A stretch of DNA of 64,000 bases, from positions 372,001 through 436,000 of the forward strand of contig NC_003106.2 in the NCBI RefSeq assembly GCF_000011205.1, written 5' to 3'. Origin of the DNA: Sulfurisphaera tokodaii str. 7 (GTDB taxonomy: Archaea > Thermoproteota > Thermoprotei_A > Sulfolobales > Sulfolobaceae). The translations under genes and the position numbers were made by a program. The notes beneath the pieces were generated by a model. It made no database searches. It was not told the origin of the DNA and saw nothing but the letters and a program-made list of their open reading frames with translations. This document shows positions 19,960 through 32,008 of this stretch, piece after piece; the stretch's first letter is position 1; each line of letters begins with the position of its first letter.

Positions 19960-22203
19960 ATGAGCCAAGAGGTCAGTCTAAGAGTAAGTGAAGCTAGGCA
20001 AAGAGACGTAGGAAAAAAGATTGCAAGATTATCAGATTACACGATGAGAAAACTTGGGATTGAAACTGGAGATTACATTGAAATAATAGGTCCAAATGGT
20101 TCCGCCCTAGCTCAAGCTATGCCTTCTTATGATATTTCTGATGACGAAATAAAGATTGATGGGTATATTAGGAAATCTATAGGAGTGGGGATCGGCGATG
20201 ATGTAAAGGTAAAGAAAGCTAATGTAACTCCAGCAACAAAGATAACTCTTGCACCTACACAGCCAATAAGATTTGATAGAAGTTTCGTAGAATATGTGAA
20301 AGACCAACTAATGAATAAACCGTTGGCAAAGGGAGAAACAATACCAGTCCCAATTTACACTGGTACATTAGATTTCATAGTAATAAATACTCAACCTTCA
20401 AATTATGTATATGTTACAGAGTCTACAAACCTTGAGATAAGAGAAGAACCAGCTAAAGAAAGTGAATTGGGCGGATATCCTAAAGTAACATGGGAGGATA
20501 TAGGCGATTTAGAAGAGGCTAAACAAAAAATCAGAGAAATAGTTGAATGGCCTTTAAGGCACCCTGAATTATTCCAAAGATTAGGGATCGAACCACCTAA
20601 AGGAATCTTGCTATATGGTCCTCCAGGAAATGGTAAAACTTTACTTGCTAGGGCATTAGCTAATGAGGTTGGAGCTAGTTTTTATACAATTAACGGCCCA
20701 GAAATTATGAGTAAATTCTATGGTGAGAGCGAACAAAGACTAAGAGAAATATTTGAAGAGGCACAGAAAAATGCCCCAGCTATAATATTTATTGACGAAA
20801 TAGATTCTATCGCACCTAAAAGAGAGGAAGTTACTGGTGAAGTTGAGAAGAGAGTTGTAGCACAACTATTAACATTAATGGACGGAATTAAAGGTAGAGG
20901 AAAAGTAATAGTAATAGGTGCTACAAATAGACCAGATGCGGTAGATCCAGCACTAAGAAGGCCTGGAAGATTCGATAGGGAAATAGAGATTAGACCTCCA
21001 GATACTAAAGGAAGAAAAGAAATCCTACAAGTACATACAAGAAATATGCCATTAGCAGAAGATGTAGATTTAGATAAACTTGCAGAAATTACATACGGAT
21101 ATACTGGAGCAGATTTAGCAGCATTAGCAAAAGAAGCCGCTATGAATGCGTTAAGAAGGTTTATAGCTGAGAAAAAAATAAATCTTGAACAAGAAAGAAT
21201 TCCTGCTGAAATTTTAAAGGAATTAAAAGTTACTATGCAAGATTTCTTAGAGGCTATGAAATCTATACAGCCAACTCTCCTTAGAGAAGTTTATGTTGAA
21301 GTTCCAAAAGTTCATTGGAATGATATTGGTGGTCTTGAAGAGGTTAAACAACAGCTTAGGGAAGCGGTAGAATGGCCTTTAAGATTTTCAGAACTATTTA
21401 ACAAAAGCGGAATAACTCCGCCTAAGGGTATTTTGTTGTTTGGTCCTCCTGGTACTGGTAAGACTATGCTTGCTAAGGCTGTTGCTACTGAGAGTGGTGC
21501 TAATTTTATTGCTGTTCGTGGTCCTGAAATCTTATCAAAGTGGGTTGGTGAGAGTGAGAAGGCTATTAGGGAAATATTTAGGAAGGCTAGGCAAGCAGCA
21601 CCAACAATAATATTCTTTGATGAAATAGATGCAATAGCACCAATGAGAGGACTAACAACAGACAGTGGCGTAACAGAAAGAATAGTAAACCAACTACTAG
21701 CAGAAATGGACGGGATTGTGCCCCTAAATAAGGTTGTCGTTATTGCTGCTACTAATAGGCCTGATATTCTTGATCCTGCTTTGTTGAGGCCTGGTAGGTT
21801 TGATAGGTTGATTTATGTTCCTCCGCCAGATAAGAGGGCTAGGGCTGAGATTTTGAAAGTTCATACTAGGAATGTGCCATTAGCTGAAGATATTACATTA
21901 GACGAGCTAGCTGAAAAAACAGAAGGCTACACAGGTGCAGATATTGAAGCTTTGGTAAGAGAAGCTACAATTAATGCTATGAGAAAGATATTCAATGATT
22001 GTGACAAGAAAGCCAAAGATCAATGTCAGAATAATGTTGATTGTTATAATAGTAAAATGAGGGATTGTATGAATAATGCAAAAGTTATTGTAACAAAAGA
22101 AGATTTTAATAAAGCTTTAGAAGTAGTTAAACCAAGTTTAACAGCAGCTGACATACAAAGATATGAAAGACTAGCAAAAGAATTAAAGAGGTCAGTATTA
22201 TGA
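19960..22203 (+). CDS. cdc48: Cdc48/VAT AAA+ ATPase
   Basis: Hexameric unfoldase/segregase that feeds substrates to the proteasome. 747 residues: N-domain double-psi barrel and second lobe (1-180), D1 with GPPGNGKT at 220-227 and [13 protein letters not shown]2 with GPPGTGKT at 495-502 and [12 protein letters not shown], each with SRH arginines. A cysteine-rich insert ([15 protein letters not shown]) precedes the C-terminal helix. Codon choice changes in blocks across D2 (see findings). The stop overlaps the start of apgM by 4 bases. Confidence 0.97.
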   Translation: MSQEVSLRVSEARQRDVGKKIARLSDYTMRKLGIETGDYIEIIGPNGSALAQAMPSYDISDDEIKIDGYIRKSIGVGIGDDVKVKKANVTPATKITLAPTQPIRFDRSFVEYVKDQLMNKPLAKGETIPVPIYTGTLDFIVINTQPSNYVYVTESTNLEIREEPAKESELGGYPKVTWEDIGDLEEAKQKIREIVEWPLRHPELFQRLGIEPPKGILLYGPPGNGKTLLARALANEVGASFYTINGPEIMSKFYGESEQRLREIFEEAQKNAPAIIFIDEIDSIAPKREEVTGEVEKRVVAQLLTLMDGIKGRGKVIVIGATNRPDAVDPALRRPGRFDREIEIRPPDTKGRKEILQVHTRNMPLAEDVDLDKLAEITYGYTGADLAALAKEAAMNALRRFIAEKKINLEQERIPAEILKELKVTMQDFLEAMKSIQPTLLREVYVEVPKVHWNDIGGLEEVKQQLREAVEWPLRFSELFNKSGITPPKGILLFGPPGTGKTMLAKAVATESGANFIAVRGPEILSKWVGESEKAIREIFRKARQAAPTIIFFDEIDAIAPMRGLTTDSGVTERIVNQLLAEMDGIVPLNKVVVIAATNRPDILDPALLRPGRFDRLIYVPPPDKRARAEILKVHTRNVPLAEDITLDELAEKTEGYTGADIEALVREATINAMRKIFNDCDKKAKDQCQNNVDCYNSKMRDCMNNAKVIVTKEDFNKALEVVKPSLTAADIQRYERLAKELKRSVL

Positions 22204-23441
22204 AACAATATAAGATATTGTTTTTTATAGCAGATGGTTTAGGAGATAGGCCAGTAAGGAAACTTCAAGGTAAAACGCCATTAGAATATGTGGATAAACC
22301 TAACATAAGAGAGCTTTTAAAGAATTCAATTATAGGTCTTATGGATCCCATCTCACCAGGTGTTGTTGCGGGGAGTGATACTTCGCATCTTTCAATGTTT
22401 GGTTTAGATCCACATAAATATTATAGAGGTAGAGGAGCTTTCGAAGCTATAGGTGCTGGTGCTAGGCTCAAAGCAAGTGATGTAGCATTTAGAGGAAACT
22501 TTGCTACTGTAAATAACGAGTTTATAGTAGTTGATAGAAGAGCAGGAAGGAAAATAGAGGAAGCAGACGATTTAGTAAAAGAACTTAACGAGAAAATAGG
22601 AGAGATAGATGGAGTTAAGGTTAGGTTTTATCATGGGACAGAACATAGAGTCGCTGTAGTTTTGAGTGGTAAAGGGCTTACTGATAAAGTTAGTGACACT
22701 GATCCTCATGAAGTAAATAAAAAAGTTTTGGAGAGTAAGCCTCTGGATAATTCGCCAGAAAGCCAGTTTACTGCTAATATCATAAATAAATTAACACGTA
22801 AAATTTACGAAATTTTAAATTCATCAGAAATAAATAAAATAAGGGTAAGTAAAGGAGAGTTACCAGCTAATATAATACTACTAAGAGGCGCTGCTGAGTT
22901 TGTTGAGCTTCCTCAATTTGAAAGCTACACAAAGCTTAAAGCGGCTGCTGTATCAGCGACTGCGTTGATTAAAGGAATTTGTGAGCAGATTGGAATGAGA
23001 GTTGTCACTCCTCCAGGAGCTACAGGAGGTTTAGATACTAATTACTTAGGAAAAGCTGATGCTGCTGTAGAGTTATTAAAAGAATATGATTTTGTATTTT
23101 TGCATTTAAAGGCTACAGATGCGGCTTCACATGATGGTAATGTAGATGGAAAAGTATATGCTATTAATAAAATGGATGAGATGATTGGAAGAATATTAGA
23201 TAAATTAGGAAGTGAGTTAGTTATTGCTATTAGTGGAGACCACACAACGCCAGTAGAAGTTAAGGAACATACAGGTGATCCGGTTCCATTCTTATTATAC
23301 GTTCCTTATGATATAATTAATGATGTAGTAAATGATTTTAATGAAAGAGAAGCAAGAAGAGGTTCTTTAAGGATAAGGGGTCTTGATGTTATAAACTTGC
23401 TACTAAATTATTCTAACAGAGCAGAAAAATATGGCGCATGA
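22200..23441 (+). CDS. apgM: 2,3-bisphosphoglycerate-independent phosphoglycerate mutase (archaeal ApgM)
   Basis: Interconverts 3- and 2-phosphoglycerate. 413 residues of the alkaline phosphatase superfamily: [11 protein letters not shown] (metal D), [10 protein letters not shown] (nucleophile Ser), [25 protein letters not shown] and ISGDHTTPV (metal ligands). It overlaps cdc48 by 4 bases (ATGA). The stop codon at 23439-23441 falls inside the C box of a candidate sRNA. Confidence 0.96.
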   Translation: MKQYKILFFIADGLGDRPVRKLQGKTPLEYVDKPNIRELLKNSIIGLMDPISPGVVAGSDTSHLSMFGLDPHKYYRGRGAFEAIGAGARLKASDVAFRGNFATVNNEFIVVDRRAGRKIEEADDLVKELNEKIGEIDGVKVRFYHGTEHRVAVVLSGKGLTDKVSDTDPHEVNKKVLESKPLDNSPESQFTANIINKLTRKIYEILNSSEINKIRVSKGELPANIILLRGAAEFVELPQFESYTKLKAAAVSATALIKGICEQIGMRVVTPPGATGGLDTNYLGKADAAVELLKEYDFVFLHLKATDAASHDGNVDGKVYAINKMDEMIGRILDKLGSELVIAISGDHTTPVEVKEHTGDPVPFLLYVPYDIINDVVNDFNEREARRGSLRIRGLDVINLLLNYSNRAEKYGA

Positions 23442-23490
23442 AGAGGCTCGAAAGGTCTGATTGAATGATGACCCCGCGCAGGTCGGATTT
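23438..23490 (+). ncRNA. Candidate C/D box methylation-guide sRNA overlapping the apgM stop
   Basis: The order is C box-like ATGAAGA (23438-23444), 12-nt guide (23445-23456), D' box CTGA (23457-23460), 4-nt spacer, C' box ATGATGA (23465-23471), 12-nt guide (23472-23483), D box-like CGGA (23484-23487). Two guides of exactly 12 nt and a 4-nt D'-C' spacer are typical of archaeal C/D sRNAs. The terminal C and D boxes each differ by one base from consensus, at the two positions that face each other in the kink-turn. A T-rich run follows (23494-23501). Predicted targets: ACCUUUCGAGCC and ACCUGCGCGGGG. Confidence 0.6.
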
Positions 23491-24020
23491 TAGCATTTTT
23501 TTACATAAAATTTTTCTAGTATTTGTTTTACTCTTATTTTTACAAAATGATTATTTATTATAACTACTGCACCAGCATTAGGCTGTCCGTAAACAATAAT
23601 ATCGTTATTTCTACCAAAGATAACTACTGGTATAACTAGTAAGTCCTCTTCCCCGTCAACTAAGATTGTTGCCCTCTCGTTTTTGTCTAATAAATTTTTA
23701 ATAATTTTCATTACAGAAAATCTAATGGTTGATTTTTCATTTTTTACTTTAATAACATTTTCGTTAACAGTTTTAACTTTTATTTGCCTTTTCGTTTTTC
23801 CATCTATTATTGATAAAAAAGGAATTATATTGCGATCATATAACGTCGATGTGACAACATCACCTACTGTAATTAATCTATTATTTTTCTTCTCAAGTAT
23901 AAAATTTATAAAGATATCATTATTTGTAAATAAAAAACCATAAGGTCTTGTTAATTCCTTTTTTATAGAGTCTGGCATTTCAAAACAGTAATCTATTTCA
24001 CTATTATTGCGTATCTCCAA
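23490..24020 (-). CDS. GTP-dependent dephospho-CoA kinase (DUF359 family)
   Basis: Last step of archaeal CoA synthesis. 176 residues with the DUF359 marks: LTRPYGFL, ITVGDVVTSTLYD, PFLSIIDGKTKR, ILVDGEEDLLVIPVV and VVYGQPNAG-like IIVYGQPNAGAVV. The family was shown to be a GTP-dependent dephospho-CoA kinase in Thermococcus. Its start overlaps the end of spt4 by 28 bases, placing it at the end of the rpo7-spt4 operon, an arrangement common in archaea. Confidence 0.9.
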   Translation of the reverse strand: MEIRNNSEIDYCFEMPDSIKKELTRPYGFLFTNNDIFINFILEKKNNRLITVGDVVTSTLYDRNIIPFLSIIDGKTKRQIKVKTVNENVIKVKNEKSTIRFSVMKIIKNLLDKNERATILVDGEEDLLVIPVVIFGRNNDIIVYGQPNAGAVVIINNHFVKIRVKQILEKFYVKKC

Positions 24021-24196
24021 GGTACAGTAGCCCCAAATAATTTTGCTGTTTCTGACTCAGGATCCAAAATGATTACAATTCCGCTCCAATCATCGCTGAA
24101 GCTAATTGATCCACAAACTGGGCATTTAGGTGTATCTTGTGGTACTAATGCTCTGCAATTCTTACAAGCTTTAAATTCTTTATTTTTTCCGGGCAT
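23993..24196 (-). CDS. spt4: Transcription elongation factor Spt4 (RpoE'')
   Basis: Partner of Spt5 in the elongation complex. 67-residue zinc ribbon with C11, C14, C25 and C28 (CKNC, CPVC), then SFSDDWSGIVIILDPESETA and the PWRYAIIVK end. The start codon shares one base with the rpo7 stop. Confidence 0.96.
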   Translation of the reverse strand: MPGKNKEFKACKNCRALVPQDTPKCPVCGSISFSDDWSGIVIILDPESETAKLFGATVPWRYAIIVK

Positions 24197-24747
24197 TATT
24201 TACTCGCCTTTGTTAACTCTTGTGATATCCATTCAATTTTTCCCAAATACGGTTGTTTCATCGTTAAAGCTATTCTAGGCATTCTTCCACCACTTGTAGA
24301 TACACTAATAATCCTTGCTCTAACTCTATCCCCTTTTTGTATTATTTTTTTGCTCCTTTCTCCTATAAGAATTCCCCTATTTTGATCAAATTTAAGATTA
24401 TCATCAGTGATTTGTGAAATGTGTGCTAATCCATCAACTGGTCCTATATTTACATAAACCCCATAATTATCTACTTGATTAACTTCACCTTCTACAACTT
24501 CTTGAATTATTGGAACAAAAGCTAGCATTTCAAAACTAACTTCATGATACGTTGCACCATCTCCGAATATAATATATCCTTCTTCACTTACTTTAGCGTC
24601 TAGTACAGCGAGGACTAAACCAAGGTCTTTAATCATTTTTTCTTGATATTCTTGCCTTAAAATTTGTAGTGCTATTTCATCTAGTGGTTGCCCAAAATAC
24701 TCAGGAGGAATGCGTATTATACCCTTTGCTTTAATTAGTTTAAACAT
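24196..24747 (-). CDS. rpoE: DNA-directed RNA polymerase subunit Rpo7 (RpoE')
   Basis: Stalk subunit homologous to Rpb7. 183 residues: N-terminal RNP-like domain ([51 protein letters not shown]) and a C-terminal S1 domain ([29 protein letters not shown]). Forms an operon with spt4 and the dephospho-CoA kinase downstream and the PIN gene upstream. Confidence 0.97.
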   Translation of the reverse strand: MFKLIKAKGIIRIPPEYFGQPLDEIALQILRQEYQEKMIKDLGLVLAVLDAKVSEEGYIIFGDGATYHEVSFEMLAFVPIIQEVVEGEVNQVDNYGVYVNIGPVDGLAHISQITDDNLKFDQNRGILIGERSKKIIQKGDRVRARIISVSTSGGRMPRIALTMKQPYLGKIEWISQELTKASK

Positions 24748-24758
24748 AAAATATCAGA

Positions 24759-25190
24759 CTAGATAATGATGTCTACCTTTATATTTTTACTCTTCTGTCT
24801 TAGATAAATAACTCTTACCCCTTTAAGCTTAGCTTTATGTCTAAGTCTAGTATCATTTGTAAATAAAAACAAATCGTAGTCTTTGCATATTTGTATAAGT
24901 GCATCGTCAACTCTCATGTTTTCATAACCTTCTATGCTTTTCCAATAATTTTTATATGTATTAAGGTATTGTAAAGCTAAATTGGCTTTCTTATTCATAA
25001 TAATACTTTTAGAATTAAGAAATTTATTTAACTCTTTTAGAACTATATTAGGTATATAGAAAACTGGCTTATAATCTAGAAATTGAATTATCTTCTCAAA
25101 AGGATCAAAACCGTGATATATATAAAGAAGTATATTAGTATCAACTAATACTCCTAAATTTTTATTATTCCCCAACCTACTAGTCTCCAT
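24759..25190 (-). CDS. PIN-domain protein (Fcf1/Utp24-like)
   Basis: 143 residues. Acidic metal-site residues of a PIN ribonuclease are visible: D in [13 protein letters not shown] in [10 protein letters not shown] in [11 protein letters not shown] and D in [13 protein letters not shown]. The conserved place between aIF2gamma and rpo7 in many archaea suggests a housekeeping role in RNA processing. The ATG 25190 overlaps aIF2gamma by 37 bases; TTG 25175 ([12 protein letters not shown]) is an alternative start. Confidence 0.82.
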   Translation of the reverse strand: METSRLGNNKNLGVLVDTNILLYIYHGFDPFEKIIQFLDYKPVFYIPNIVLKELNKFLNSKSIIMNKKANLALQYLNTYKNYWKSIEGYENMRVDDALIQICKDYDLFLFTNDTRLRHKAKLKGVRVIYLRQKSKNIKVDIII

Positions 25191-26410
25191 CTTCCACTAA
25201 CTTGTCTACTTATAACAACTCTTAAATCTTTATCCCATACTACTAAAGGCCTTTTTAATTCTACTTCTAATTCGTCATTCTTAATGTTTTTTGCTACACC
25301 TAAGGTAGTTGCTGAACCTAATGTTAACATCAGTACCTCGCCTTTCTTAATATTCTCGACCTTAACTAATTCTTTTGCTCCAACAACTCTTTCTAGTAAT
25401 TGATAGTTTTCAATTTTTAAATTCCATAAAACAGAAACATTTTTGTTACTCGATTTAACTACTACACTACCAACTAAACTATCAGCCTTAACATAGGAAG
25501 GATCTAATTCAGTTCCTAAAGCTACTAAACCACCCGGTTTAGCCTCTTTTACTTCTAAATCAGAAAAGCGAATAGAAGTAATTGTTGTGTAAAGCGGTTC
25601 ATACTCTACTTTACCGCCAGGTTTTTCATGCCTTAATCCTGGTAAGATTTTTATCTCGTCTCCTATTTCTAGTTTTCCTTGAATAATACTACCTCCAATT
25701 ACTCCTCCTTTCAGTTCATTATAAGGAGTCCCAGGCTTATTTACATCAAAACTTCTAATAACTAACATGATTGGATCTTTGCTAAGATCTCTCTGAGGAG
25801 TTGGGATATACTTTTGAATTCCTTCTATTAACGCATCGATATTAATTTTATGCAACGCACTGACTGGAATTATTGGAGCGTCTTCAGCCCAGGTACCCTT
25901 TAGAAATTCTTTTATTTGCTTATACTGTTTTAACGCTTCTTCTTTGCTTACTACGTCTACCTTATTTTGTACTATAATTAAATTTTTTATATTAACAATG
26001 CCTAAAGCAACAAAATGCTCTCTTGTTTGTGGTTGAGGAAAAGGTTCATTAGCTGCTACAACAAGTAACGCGCCATCCATAAGTGCTGCTCCAGATAACA
26101 TTGTAGCCATTAAAATTTCGTGCCCTGGTGCATCAATAAAAGATACTTTCCTAAGAAATTGTGGTTTTTCGTCACTTCCACACTGATTGCAAGAGTATTC
26201 TGTAACATATGCTTCTGGCTTGTTACAGTTGGGGCATACACCTATACTAGCTTCTGCATATCCAAGTTTTATCGTCATACCTCTCTTTAATTCTTCACTA
26301 TGCTTTGAAGTCCAAACTCCAGTAATCGCTTGGACTAATGTAGTTTTACCATGATCTACATGGCCAACTACACCTATGTTAACTTCTGGTTGAACTTGTG
26401 GCCAAGACAA
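25154..26410 (-). CDS. eif2g: Translation initiation factor aIF2, gamma subunit
   Basis: GTPase that delivers initiator tRNA. G-domain motifs [17 protein letters not shown] (switch I), DAPGHE and NKVD, a Zn knuckle (CPNC ... CNQC), then two beta barrels. I place the start at TTG 26410 ([12 protein letters not shown]) because homologues begin with M-A/S-W-P and AGGTGA lies seven bases upstream; the ATG at 26416 is too close to that sequence but remains possible. The Shine-Dalgarno sequence overlaps the S6e stop codon. Confidence 0.96.
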   Translation of the reverse strand: MSWPQVQPEVNIGVVGHVDHGKTTLVQAITGVWTSKHSEELKRGMTIKLGYAEASIGVCPNCNKPEAYVTEYSCNQCGSDEKPQFLRKVSFIDAPGHEILMATMLSGAALMDGALLVVAANEPFPQPQTREHFVALGIVNIKNLIIVQNKVDVVSKEEALKQYKQIKEFLKGTWAEDAPIIPVSALHKINIDALIEGIQKYIPTPQRDLSKDPIMLVIRSFDVNKPGTPYNELKGGVIGGSIIQGKLEIGDEIKILPGLRHEKPGGKVEYEPLYTTITSIRFSDLEVKEAKPGGLVALGTELDPSYVKADSLVGSVVVKSSNKNVSVLWNLKIENYQLLERVVGAKELVKVENIKKGEVLMLTLGSATTLGVAKNIKNDELEVELKRPLVVWDKDLRVVISRQVSGRWRLVGWGIIKI

Positions 26411-26418
26411 AAGCATAA

Positions 26419-27060
26419 TCACCTAATAATTATAGTGTTAATCTGAACTATATCTTGTGTAATCATATTTCCTCTAACAGTTTTTTTTCTTCTCATTCCG
26501 TCTTCTTCTGGATAGAAACCTGGAGGTCCACTTAATAATAGCTTTCTTTTGGCTCCACCTGGAACATCATATCTCATTGGGAAACCAGAATTATCAGATC
26601 CACCAGTTATCTTTACTTTTAGAGGTATTCCAGACACATTTAATTCTATTACATCACCAATTTTTGCTCCTATAATATTGCTTAATTTTGATTGATCTAT
26701 AGATAATTGAAAAGATTTAGTCCTATAAGCTTCTGCTTCAAACTCATTAGCTCCATATTTTTCTGCTATGCTAGCTGCAATCCAAACTTCGTCAGAGGGA
26801 ACATTATTGTCAATTTCTATTTTAAAATGGGTTTTTACTTTCACTTTTTTGTCTCCTTCTTGTTTTATTGTTTGTAATGTTAGTAAAGTATCTAAACCTA
26901 ATTCCTCCTTTAACTTCTGATTTATTTTCGCAATGGGCAAAGCTTTTCCTTCTTTTTCTCCTTGAATTGATTGAATTTGATCAGATACTTTTACTTTTAC
27001 TTTCTTTATTTTAGATTCTTTTGTTTGTGGATCAGATATAACAATTTTAAAGTCTGGCAA
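26419..27060 (-). CDS. rps6e: 30S ribosomal protein S6e
   Basis: 213 residues. C-terminal half carries the S6e core: [60 protein letters not shown] and [11 protein letters not shown]. The N-terminal 85 residues ([20 protein letters not shown] onward) are an extension longer than in most archaeal S6e proteins, which are often about 125-210 residues. First gene of the minus-strand operon, divergent from cbiX. Confidence 0.95.
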
Positions 27061-27096
27061 GTTAATATCCCTTGGTAAGGTAAATTAGAATACAAG

Positions 27097-27106
27097 TATT
27101 TAAAAT
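27097..27106 (+). promoter_or_regulatory. TATA box of leaderless cbiX
   Basis: TATTTAAAAT centred about 25 bases before the ATG at 27126. The 65-bp gap also holds the S6e promoter on the other strand. Confidence 0.65.
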
Positions 27107-27125
27107 CGAAGTACATAAAATACGT

Positions 27126-27488
27126 ATGTATGGAGTATTATTAGTTCTACACGGTAGTAAAATTAAAGAATGGCAAGATGTTGCAATTCAATACGCCAAT
27201 CTTTTGAGAAAATATTTTGATTTAGTTGAATATGGCTTTATAGAATTTAATCAACCTAGTATAACAGAAGCTGCAAAGAAATTAGCTAGTAATGGTGTAG
27301 ATACAATTATTGTAGTTCCCTTACTATTTGCAGCTGGTACTCACTTTAAAAGAGATATACCAAAACAATTAGAAGAAATAAAAGGTGTAAAAATTATGAT
27401 TGCAGAACCTATAGGTGTTGATGAAAGGATCGCAGAAATTTTAAAAGAAAGAGTTGAAGAAGTTTTAAGAAGCAGCACCAGAAGCTAA
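27126..27488 (+). CDS. cbiX: Sirohydrochlorin cobaltochelatase, short form (CbiX-S)
   Basis: Inserts cobalt (or nickel/iron) into sirohydrochlorin for corrinoids or related tetrapyrroles. 120 residues, half the size of bacterial CbiX; the archaeal short form works as a homodimer. The two metal/substrate histidines are in LVLHGSK and [11 protein letters not shown]. Single-gene leaderless unit. CbiA at 30695 belongs to the same pathway. The end overlaps S15 by 24 bases. Confidence 0.93.
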
Positions 27489-27926
27489 TAGCTCTGCTTT
27501 CTCTGGCTCATATTTCCATTCTTTAGGCAATTTACCTATTCTCTTATAGTAATCCGCAAGTCTTCTAATTTTAGATTCTATTTCTTCTAATCCTTTTTTA
27601 GCCCTCTTATCCTTAGGATGTTCAAACAAGTGTCTCCTTACGTTCGCTGCTTTTCTAATTAAATTAAACAAGTCTTCGGGTATTTTTGGAGCAAGCCCTT
27701 TTTCTTCTAGGATTTTAGTGAGTTTTTTTCCAGTAATTTGTTTTACTAGAGGAATACCGTACTGATCTCTTAAAATTATACCTATCATACTAGGTGAATA
27801 ACCTTTTTTGGCTAATTCTTCTACTAATAATTCTACTTCTTCTCTAGTAAACCTAACCCACTTAGGTGCTCCACTTCTAACTGGCCTTGTAGAATGTGAC
27901 TTACCATTAGGACGTTTCTTATTCAC
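27465..27926 (-). CDS. rps15: 30S ribosomal protein S15
   Basis: 153 residues, with the archaeal/eukaryotic N-terminal extension ([20 protein letters not shown]) and the S15 core [40 protein letters not shown] and [10 protein letters not shown]. Placed just downstream of the metE pair. Confidence 0.97.
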
Positions 27927-27932
27927 TCTAAT

Positions 27933-28941
<1,009 letters not shown>

Positions 28942-28949
<8 letters not shown>

Positions 28950-29910
28950 TTAAGATCATCTCCTTTGCTTTTTGTAATAATTTAAATTTTTTCTGAACTA
29001 TTATTTCTGGTATAAAATCATTAAAGGAGGAGTTACCTAAAATTAACCTTTCTATTCCTTTTTCGGATGCAGTAGAAACTATTCTTTTAATTGTAACAAT
29101 TTTTTCCATTTTTGTTGTCCTTGAATCTAGGATTCCAAAATATACTTGCTTTCCTTTTAGGAATTGATACAGCCTACCAAGCTTATTTTTATTGCTTTCA
29201 GTCACGTCAAATCCATAAATAGTTGCTGGCAATTTCATATAATTTTCTAATCTATCAAAATTTATATCAAAATAAGTTAATAAATGTATTTCATTGTTTA
29301 TATTTTCTAGCATTGTATTGTAAATTTCTGGAAGAGTGTTCAATAAGTCCTTCTTTATTCCTTTTTGGAAAATTGAGGGTTCGTGAATTTCTACTACATC
29401 GCTTTTTATGTTCTTCAGTAGTGAGTTTACTATTAGAGCATAGTCCTTCATTAACTCTTCTTCGTTTTTGTAGTATTGATTTTCAGAAAGTTTAAGAAAA
29501 GTTAATGGTCCTAAAATTACTGCTTTAAGTTTAAAATTATAACTTTTTGAAAGCTCTTTAGCTTTTTCAAAATATTTAATGTATGTATTATCCTCTTTGT
29601 ACTTCAGTTTTTCATTTATTACAATTTGTCTATAGTAGAAGTTATTGTCAAAAAATCTCGTTAGACTTCCCTTTTTAACATTGGTAAGGAAAGAATATGT
29701 TAAGTCTGCAATATCATCCCACTCTATCATACTGTCTGTAGTAAAATCAACATTAAAGGATTTCATCATCTCAAAAAAATTACTCATAAAATTGAATATT
29801 TGCTCCAGATATTTCTCCTCAGATATTTTTCCATTATTTTTCTTTGAAATTATTTTAGCGATTCTCACTGGTTTAGGATAGCTCCCGATTAGTGCTGTTT
29901 CTATTCTCAT
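28942..29910 (-). CDS. MetE-like barrel without zinc-site residues
   Basis: 322 residues, homologous to its downstream neighbour ([50 protein letters not shown]). The zinc motifs are gone: HVC is replaced by HLLTYF and NPDCG by LGNSSFNDF. It therefore resembles the non-catalytic N-terminal half of full-length MetE and probably pairs with the catalytic protein, perhaps holding the methyl donor. The two genes overlap by 8 bases and the start touches the pcna3 stop. Confidence 0.82.
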
Positions 29911-30647
29911 CAGGATAATTTGGGGGCAAGCAAATAAGTAACTTTCCCCCCTCCTTCCATGTTGAATTCCAACTGCATAGGTTTTTGATCCGCAAATGCT
30001 ACCTTGACGTAATCTGATAGCTTCGTAAGAGATATAATATCATTTAGATATTCGACGTCATATGCAGAAGAAGATTCCTTATTAAATTCTATGTCTGCAA
30101 GACTTCCTGTATCTTTTGAGAATTCTACTTCTACTTTATTTTCGCCTTCACCCTTAACTACAACCTTTTCTTCGTTACCTGAAATTAATAGTGTATCTGC
30201 TACTTCGGCTATTTCGCCTATTGCATTCTTTAAACCACTGGCATTAATTGTGGCTTTAATATCAAATTCTAAATTGACTTCGGGTACCTCTGGTGGCAAT
30301 ACTTCTATGTTATTTACGTTAAATACCCTATTTAATGCACCACTTAAAGTGAGCTTTACAACTTCTGGAGAATCTGCATCTATAATTATCTCCTCTTTTC
30401 TTTTAGCTGCCTTTAAAAGTTTGCTCATATATTGTGTATTAAATCCAAACTTGAATTCTTCTGGTACATCATATTCTTTAAACATTTCTTTAGGAAGTTC
30501 TATTTTTATTAAAGAAATATGAGCTTTATCTATAGCTACAAGTTGTATTCCTTCAGGTTTTATGTCAAACAGAGCCTCGTCAACCAATTTAAGCAAAGCC
30601 TGAATAATAGCCTTCAGATCCCTTACGTCATCGTAAACTATATGCAT
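29910..30647 (-). CDS. pcna3: DNA sliding clamp subunit PCNA3
   Basis: One of the three different subunits of the Sulfolobales PCNA ring. 245 residues; N-terminus [20 protein letters not shown] and C-terminus [17 protein letters not shown] match PCNA3 of S. solfataricus as I remember it. The subunit's interdomain loop and the C-terminal LLAP segment form the partner-binding pocket. Divergent from cbiA by 47 bp; the split metE genes follow in the same direction. Confidence 0.93.
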   Translation of the reverse strand: MHIVYDDVRDLKAIIQALLKLVDEALFDIKPEGIQLVAIDKAHISLIKIELPKEMFKEYDVPEEFKFGFNTQYMSKLLKAAKRKEEIIIDADSPEVVKLTLSGALNRVFNVNNIEVLPPEVPEVNLEFDIKATINASGLKNAIGEIAEVADTLLISGNEEKVVVKGEGENKVEVEFSKDTGSLADIEFNKESSSAYDVEYLNDIISLTKLSDYVKVAFADQKPMQLEFNMEGGGKVTYLLAPKLS

Positions 30648-30694
30648 TTACTATCCCATATTTATTTAATCTAATCAGTTTCTTATTTTTTCTT

Positions 30695-32008
30695 ATGAGG
30701 TTTCCTCGTATAATCATTTCTTCAGATAGAAGTAACTCGGGCAAAACAATAATATCCTCTGCCCTAATGAGAGTTTTATCTAGGAAAATGAAAGTGAGGG
30801 GCTTTAAGGCAGGACCAGATTTTATTGATCCAAAATATCATACACTAGCTGCTAGAGTTCCTTCGATTAATTTAGACTTATGGTTAATGGGAATTGAGGG
30901 AGTAAAGAAGAGTTTAATAAGATATGGGAAAGGCTATGATATTGGAATAATTGAGGGAGTAATGGGATTATATGATGGAATTAACGTGAATTATAGCACT
31001 TATGAACTTTCTGAAGTTACTAAGACCCCGATAATTCTAGTAGTAAACTGTAGTAACGTTAGTAGTACTGTAGGAGCTATAGTAAAAGGATTAAAAGATT
31101 ATAGAAACGCAAGAATTAGAGGAGTAATTTTCAATCAAATAGGGTCTGAAACGCATTATAATTACTGTAAGAGTTCTATAAAAGAAGTTCAAGTTTTAGG
31201 TTATATAAAATACGATAGAAATTTCTCTGTCCCTTCACGGCATTTAGGGCTTTTTACAACTGAGGATTTCAAAGAGACTGAAAATGTTTTACAATCCGTA
31301 TCTAAAGCTATAGAAGAGTCTGTTGACATAGATAAAATTATTGAAATTGCTAACTCAGCAGAAGAATTACAGGAAGTAGATGAGGCTATATCTAATGATG
31401 AATTAGATACTAAAAAAGGAATAGCTGCAATAGCATATGATTCAGCATTTAATTTTTATTATTCAGAAAATATAGATTTATTAAGATATAAATATCAAAT
31501 AGAATTTTTCAGTCCTTTATTAAATGAAAAAATTGATAATCCAAGTTTAATTTATGTTGGTGGCGGCTATCCAGAATTACATCTAAATGAACTTGAGAAA
31601 TCTAGTAGTACCATAAGATGGATTAAAAAAGAAGCCGAAAAAGGTACAAAAATTTTGGCAGAGTGTGGGGGTCTAATGTATTTATCGAAAGAAATTATAG
31701 CTGATAAAAGCTATAAAATGGTTAATTTGTTTGATATTAGCATTAAGGCTAAGGACAAACTCACGATTGGTTATACGGAGCTAGATGTTTTATCAGATAA
31801 TATACTAGGAAGGAAAGGAGAGGTTCTTAGAGGTCACGAATTTCATGTATCTAAAGCTATTAATTTAGGTAACGATGTAAAATTCTCTATGAAAAATAGA
31901 ATAGGGAAAGGAATATGGGAAAACAAAGATGGAGCCATTGTCTATAATACATTAGCGTCTTATTCTCATTTTCATTTTTCAAGTGCTAGAGGATTGTTGT
32001 CTTTTTAA
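30695..32008 (+). CDS. cbiA: Cobyrinate a,c-diamide synthase
   Basis: Amidates side chains a and c of cobyrinate with glutamine and ATP. 437 residues: N-terminal dethiobiotin-synthetase-like domain ([51 protein letters not shown]) and a C-terminal class I-like glutaminase ([16 protein letters not shown], nucleophile Cys in [11 protein letters not shown], His in SHFHF). With cbiX it indicates cobamide synthesis, although other cob genes are elsewhere. The end overlaps the convergent DUF2208 gene by 30 bases. Confidence 0.95.
   Translation: MRFPRIIISSDRSNSGKTIISSALMRVLSRKMKVRGFKAGPDFIDPKYHTLAARVPSINLDLWLMGIEGVKKSLIRYGKGYDIGIIEGVMGLYDGINVNYSTYELSEVTKTPIILVVNCSNVSSTVGAIVKGLKDYRNARIRGVIFNQIGSETHYNYCKSSIKEVQVLGYIKYDRNFSVPSRHLGLFTTEDFKETENVLQSVSKAIEESVDIDKIIEIANSAEELQEVDEAISNDELDTKKGIAAIAYDSAFNFYYSENIDLLRYKYQIEFFSPLLNEKIDNPSLIYVGGGYPELHLNELEKSSSTIRWIKKEAEKGTKILAECGGLMYLSKEIIADKSYKMVNLFDISIKAKDKLTIGYTELDVLSDNILGRKGEVLRGHEFHVSKAINLGNDVKFSMKNRIGKGIWENKDGAIVYNTLASYSHFHFSSARGLLSF

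Noticed and set aside
20125..20145. C/D-like boxes (CTGATGA) inside cdc48
   Set aside because: They fall in ordinary coding sequence and lack a partner box at guide distance.
30091..30522. 143-codon plus-strand ORF antisense to pcna3
   Set aside because: Ser/Leu-rich low-complexity translation typical of the complement of an acidic protein; pcna3 is certain.
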